A stretch of DNA of 64,000 bases. It comes from Pyrinomonas sp040289685 (GTDB lineage Bacteria; Acidobacteriota; Blastocatellia; Pyrinomonadales; Pyrinomonadaceae). Below the pieces are notes generated by a model. It had not been told where the DNA came from and did no database searches. It saw only the letters and a list, made by a program, of their open reading frames with translations. This document shows, one piece after another, positions 60,378 through 64,000 of the stretch (its first letter is position 1; every line of letters starts with the position of its first letter). Where the stretch lies: contig NZ_PSLQ01000007.1 in assembly GCF_040289685.1 (NCBI RefSeq), forward strand, positions 13,022-77,021, in the 5' to 3' direction. A program made the translations under genes and the position numbers.

Positions 60378-61658
60378 ATGCCGAGTCCGATGGTAGATGA
60401 TGCCAAGGAGATCAAAGAAGAGAACCCATTTGAGTCGATGATGTCGCGTTTCGATCGAGCGGCCCAATTGCTTGATCTCGATCCCGATCTGTATGCCGTC
60501 ATGCGCGTGCCTAATCGTGAGTTGAAAGTTTACATCCCCGTGCGCATGGATTCCGGACGGATGCAAGTCTTCGAGGGGTTCCGCGTACAGCACAATTTCG
60601 CGCGTGGACCAGCCAAGGGCGGCATCCGTTACGCGCCGGACGTAACGCTCGACGAGGTACGGGCTCTTGCCGCGTGGATGACGTGGAAGTGCGCCGTCGT
60701 CAACGTTCCATTCGGCGGCGCCAAAGGCGGCATCATCTGCGATCCACAACAGATGTCGCAGGGCGAACTGGAGCGCCTGACGCGCCGCTATGCTGCCGAA
60801 CTCATCGATATCATCGGACCGGAAAAGGATGTGCCCGCGCCCGACATGAACACCAATGAACAGACCATGGCGTGGATCATGGACACCTACTCGATGCACG
60901 CGCGTCACACGGTGACGGCCATCGTCACGGGCAAACCGGTGGAATTGGGCGGATCGGCGGGACGGCGCGAGGCGACCGGGCGCGGCCTGCTGTTCGTCAT
61001 CAATGAGGCGATCAAGCGTTTCAAGATGACGCCGCCGCAAACGCGCGTCGTGGTGCAAGGTGCGGGCAACGTCGGCGGAACGGCTGCACGCTTGCTGCAC
61101 GAGGCGGGTTACAAGGTAATCGCCATCTCAGATATTCACGGCGGCATATACAATCCGAACGGGTTGGACATTCCGGCAGCGCTCGATTACCTTCAGCGCA
61201 CGCGCTCATTCGAGGATTACCCGGGAGCTGAGCAGATCACCAATCAAGAACTGCTTGAACTCGATTGCGACGTCTTGGCCCCGTGCGCGACGGAGAATCA
61301 GATCACGTCGCACAATGCCGACCGCATCAAGTGCAAAGTATTGGCCGAAGGAGCTAATGGCCCGACCACCGCAGCCGCCGACAGCATCCTTCACGAGAAG
61401 GGCATCTTCGTCATCCCAGACATTCTGGCCAACGCCGGCGGCGTGACGGTCTCGTATTTCGAGTGGGTGCAAGACCGCATGGGCTATTTCTGGCGAGAGG
61501 ATGTGGTCAACGAGCGGCTCCAAGATGTTATGGTCGCCAGTTTCAATGACGTTTGTCGCTATGCCGAACGCCACCGGGTCGATACGCGGACGGCGGCATA
61601 CATGTTGGCCATTGACCGTGTGGCCTACGACACGCGCATGCGCGGGTTCTACGCCTGA
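60378..61658 (+). CDS. gdhA: Glu/Leu/Phe/Val-family dehydrogenase (glutamate dehydrogenase)
   Basis: 426 residues. The substrate domain contains GPAKGGIRYAPDV with the glycine-rich family signature and the catalytic lysine in VNVPFGGAKGGI; the NAD(P)-binding domain has GAGNVGGTAA. Segments such as PAPDMNTNEQTMAWIMD are typical of hexameric glutamate dehydrogenases of about 415-430 residues. The enzyme interconverts glutamate and 2-oxoglutarate plus ammonia. Coenzyme preference is not evident. ATG 60378 has a strong ggaggtga upstream. Gene stands 65 bp after larE. Confidence 0.92.
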   Translation: MPSPMVDDAKEIKEENPFESMMSRFDRAAQLLDLDPDLYAVMRVPNRELKVYIPVRMDSGRMQVFEGFRVQHNFARGPAKGGIRYAPDVTLDEVRALAAWMTWKCAVVNVPFGGAKGGIICDPQQMSQGELERLTRRYAAELIDIIGPEKDVPAPDMNTNEQTMAWIMDTYSMHARHTVTAIVTGKPVELGGSAGRREATGRGLLFVINEAIKRFKMTPPQTRVVVQGAGNVGGTAARLLHEAGYKVIAISDIHGGIYNPNGLDIPAALDYLQRTRSFEDYPGAEQITNQELLELDCDVLAPCATENQITSHNADRIKCKVLAEGANGPTTAAADSILHEKGIFVIPDILANAGGVTVSYFEWVQDRMGYFWREDVVNERLQDVMVASFNDVCRYAERHRVDTRTAAYMLAIDRVAYDTRMRGFYA

Positions 61659-61703
61659 CGAGGCGAGGGGCGGAAAATTTTTCGGCTAAGTCGTAAAAAA
61701 GAC

Positions 61704-61732
61704 TTGATTTCCGCGCCGAGCTGGGGTATGGT
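61704..61732 (+). promoter_or_regulatory. Candidate sigma-70 promoter of the outer-membrane protein gene
   Basis: -35 TTGATT (61704-61709), 17-bp spacer, -10 TATGGT (61727-61732). The predicted leader of about 340 bases before ATG 62078 is long and has no gene; it could form structure, but no known riboswitch is recognised. Confidence 0.5.
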
Positions 61733-62077
61733 CTGCCGGAAGCCGACGCGCAAGTCGGGCGCGCGCCGTCCGGATGGACCACCGGAACGGTTGAGCGAAC
61801 TAGATTTTTGACACGGAAAATGATATTCGAACGCTCGCGCTTCGGTTCCGACCGAGCCGGACCAAACCGAGGACAAGCGGGCTTGAGCGACCGTTTGCCG
61901 ATGTGGCGGCACGTCTTTTGCTCGGAAGGACGTGCGGTCTCCGATCTTGTGTTCTCATCCGAGACGCAAGATCGCTCTGGTTCTACGATTCCATCTCGCC
62001 TGCGCGGCGGGAGCGAATGGATCAGAGATTGAAGCGATTGAATAAATTGAAACAACTCGTTTCGCAGGAGGAATGCG

Positions 62078-64000
62078 ATGAGATTCGCGAGAGGAGCGCT
62101 CGTTGCTGCGCTCGCCATTGTGATGTTATGTGCCGCAGCGTCCGCGCAAACCCTCAGGCCGGAGACTGATCCGCGGAATCTGGCTCCGACCGTCGGCACG
62201 GGCGGCCCCATTGGTGGGCCGACCGGTCTGTTCACCATCTACGATGGACAGACACTGCGGCGCGGAGAGTTCACCTTTAGCTTCGGATATAGCAACTACG
62301 ACCGCGATCCAGGTAACGTCGACATCACGGAAGCGCCGATTAGCTTTCAAATCGGACTTTCGGACTACCTAGAGCTATTTTTCAACACTGACGCTTACCG
62401 TGGGATCAAGGTCAACAGCCCACGAAACCTGTCGAGCTTTTATCTGCCGAACTCGCGCTTCTTCAGCGCCCCGGCGATTGTGCTCGCGCCGACAGGGCCG
62501 AACGTCGGGACGCAGGTCGCCGCTAGCGGGGCACTCTATCGTCCACCTAACTCGCAGCCGTTCGTCCCGTTCCCGTATGTGGGCGGCTCGTGCGGGAACT
62601 TCGGACTGGCTCCGGGGCCTCCTGGCGGCAGGTTTGGCTTCCCGGGCTTCAACGCGCAGATCGGGTCGCCGACTGGCGGGGGATCGAGATTTGGCGCGGC
62701 GGCTAACTTCCCGTGCTTGGGTTCGGTCTTTGGAAGCATCCTGCCTGGTGTAGTGTTGGCAACTGGGGCGATTCCGGGCTTTACCCCCGGCGGGCAACCG
62801 ACCATTGTAGGTCCGGTGACCTCGACGCTTCAGCCGGCCTATCTGCCGGACGCGCCGTTCATCAACCGCTTGTACGGCGAATCGGCCTTCAGCACCTTCG
62901 TCGTCGGCGCGAAGTTCCGTTTCACCGGGCCGAACAATCCGCTCGGCGTCGGTTTGATTCCGTTCTATCGTTTCTACGCCGACAAAGCGGATGATGCTGC
63001 GGGCTTCAACCAATTGCAGCGCGGTGCCAGCCCGGGCGGCGATATCGGCGATTTCGGCTTGATCTTCTTCGCAGATGGCCGCGTAAGTCGATCGGTCAAT
63101 ATTTCGGTCAACTTCGGGTATATCCTGAACAGCAATCCGCGGAGCGAAGCCTTCCGCACGGGCAAAGTCAGCTTGCTCGACCGGCCCGATGAGTTCATTG
63201 CGGGGGTCGGTTTCGACTTTCCGGTCAACAAGCACTTCCAGCCCATCGCGGAACTTCGCTCGACGCAGTACGTCGGCGGACGCACGCCCAACGCTTTCGA
63301 GAACAGTCCCGTTGATGCGTTGCTCGGCGTGCGCATCTTCCCGACGCGCTACATGGGCTTCAGCGCAGCTTACCGTCGCCACCTGAATCAGCAGGATCAG
63401 GATCACTTCAGCCGAACGTTCCCGCGTGGCTTCACGCCATCAGACGATCCGAACGGATACCTGTTCCAGTTCTTTGTCGGACGACGCAATGAGCGTGCGC
63501 CAGAATTCTTGCCGAACCAACCGCCGACCGTCTCGGTGACGGCTAATCCGACCTCAATCACAGTCTGCCCGCGCGACCCGTCGCAGGCCAATCCGCCCGA
63601 TTCGCGCGTGCAGCTTTCGGCGTCAGCGACCGATCCTGATGGCGACACGCTCCTTTACAACTGGAGCGTTACGGCTGGTCGCATCATCGGCGAAGGTCCA
63701 AACGTGACGTGGGATCTGTCGGGCGTGCAGCCGGGAACCTATACGGCCAACGTCGAAGTGGATGATGGTTGCGGTTGCGTCTCTTTTGCTTCGACGAGCG
63801 TGACAGTGGGCGAATGCCCGCCGCCACCGTCGCCACCGCCGACCTGCCCGACGATTTCGGTGACGTGCCCGACCGAGCCGGTGTTGCAAGGTCAGCCGAT
63901 CACCTTCACGGCCAACGTGCAGGACGCACCGGCGGATCGCACGCTGACCTATAACTGGACCGTGTCGGCTGGCACGATCACCAGCGGTCAAGGCACGCCA
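62078..64000 (+). CDS. Outer-membrane beta-barrel protein with Ig/PKD-like repeats, cut by the window end
   Basis: 641 codons visible, no stop before the window end. A signal peptide (LVAALAIVMLCAAASAQ) precedes a region of about 420 residues with alternating strands ending in aromatic residues (EFTFSFGYSNYDRD, FIAGVGFDF, YMGFSAAYRRHL), typical of an outer-membrane barrel. From about residue 480, two Ig/PKD-like units follow (VSVTANPTSITV; LYNWSVTAGRI; LTYNWTVSAGTI), separated by a Cys/Pro-rich linker (CPPPPSPPPTC). A peptidoglycan-binding OmpA domain may come after the window. ATG 62078 follows aggagga by six bases. Confidence 0.8.
   Translation, partial: MRFARGALVAALAIVMLCAAASAQTLRPETDPRNLAPTVGTGGPIGGPTGLFTIYDGQTLRRGEFTFSFGYSNYDRDPGNVDITEAPISFQIGLSDYLELFFNTDAYRGIKVNSPRNLSSFYLPNSRFFSAPAIVLAPTGPNVGTQVAASGALYRPPNSQPFVPFPYVGGSCGNFGLAPGPPGGRFGFPGFNAQIGSPTGGGSRFGAAANFPCLGSVFGSILPGVVLATGAIPGFTPGGQPTIVGPVTSTLQPAYLPDAPFINRLYGESAFSTFVVGAKFRFTGPNNPLGVGLIPFYRFYADKADDAAGFNQLQRGASPGGDIGDFGLIFFADGRVSRSVNISVNFGYILNSNPRSEAFRTGKVSLLDRPDEFIAGVGFDFPVNKHFQPIAELRSTQYVGGRTPNAFENSPVDALLGVRIFPTRYMGFSAAYRRHLNQQDQDHFSRTFPRGFTPSDDPNGYLFQFFVGRRNERAPEFLPNQPPTVSVTANPTSITVCPRDPSQANPPDSRVQLSASATDPDGDTLLYNWSVTAGRIIGEGPNVTWDLSGVQPGTYTANVEVDDGCGCVSFASTSVTVGECPPPPSPPPTCPTISVTCPTEPVLQGQPITFTANVQDAPADRTLTYNWTVSAGTITSGQGTP

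Overview
The window looks like a chromosome segment of an Acidobacteriota member, most likely class Blastocatellia (Pyrinomonas- or Chloracidobacterium-like). This is an inference from gene content: high-GC, CG-rich coding, futalosine-pathway menaquinone genes (mqnA, mqnC), a fused aroD-aroE, hemL (five-carbon haem route), an archaeal-type glycogen debranching enzyme, many secreted or outer-membrane proteins of unknown function, and many GGDEF, HD-GYP and histidine-kinase sensors. No rRNA, tRNA or CRISPR array was recognised.

Layout. 1-1745: end of a peptide ABC-transporter operon. 2189-8086: a compact signalling operon that joins cyclic-di-GMP synthesis (PocR-GAF-GGDEF) and breakdown (GAF-HD-GYP) to a partner-switch pair (a STAS protein and an ATPase/RsbW-like fusion whose two nucleotide sites both look degenerate). 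8278-11696: the conserved ybeZ-ybeY-corC block plus a cysteine-cluster protein. 11707-13028: a TnpB-only IS200/IS605-type element whose tnpB frame runs without a stop into a downstream Sm-like gene. 13527-17801: an NlpC/P60 hydrolase, an orphan gene behind a pair of palindromic repeats, and a lytic-transglycosylase-like protein whose 3' end meets a solo IS605-like right end. 18056-22114: a heterodimeric ABC exporter with a small membrane protein between its halves.

24700-29206 is an accessory scar of lower GC: remnants of IS3, IS256 and IS5 transposases, a broken secreted HExxH protein, a broken calpain-like protease, a frameshifted dihydrofolate-reductase-like gene and an intact secreted orphan. 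Between the last two lies a 114-bp structure (27936-28049) with the boxes and fold of an integron attC site, suggesting decayed gene cassettes.

29281-64000 is mostly core: an alkyltransferase-like DNA-repair protein, a cyclase-family hydrolase, mqnA, a histidine kinase whose PAS domain matches photoactive yellow protein at its chromophore pocket, mqnC, a second membrane histidine kinase, glycogen debranching enzyme, rqcH, a CrtC/AttH-like protein, hemL (with a 48-bp tandem duplication at its start), three zinc-ribbon proteins, an NYN nuclease-like protein, an rRNA methyltransferase, aroDE, a ThiF/MoeB-type E1 enzyme, a secreted beta-propeller, small secreted proteins, a TPR/coiled-coil secreted operon, a DUF4397 lipoprotein, larE, glutamate dehydrogenase, and the start of a large outer-membrane protein with Ig/PKD-like domains cut by the window end.

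The strongest candidates for undescribed biology are the c-di-GMP/partner-switch operon with its apparent pseudo-ATPase, the PYP-type kinase placed between two menaquinone genes, and the attC-like cassette remnant. Several promoters place the predicted transcription start within a few bases of the start codon (11806, 38131, 46449), hinting at leaderless or near-leaderless transcripts.
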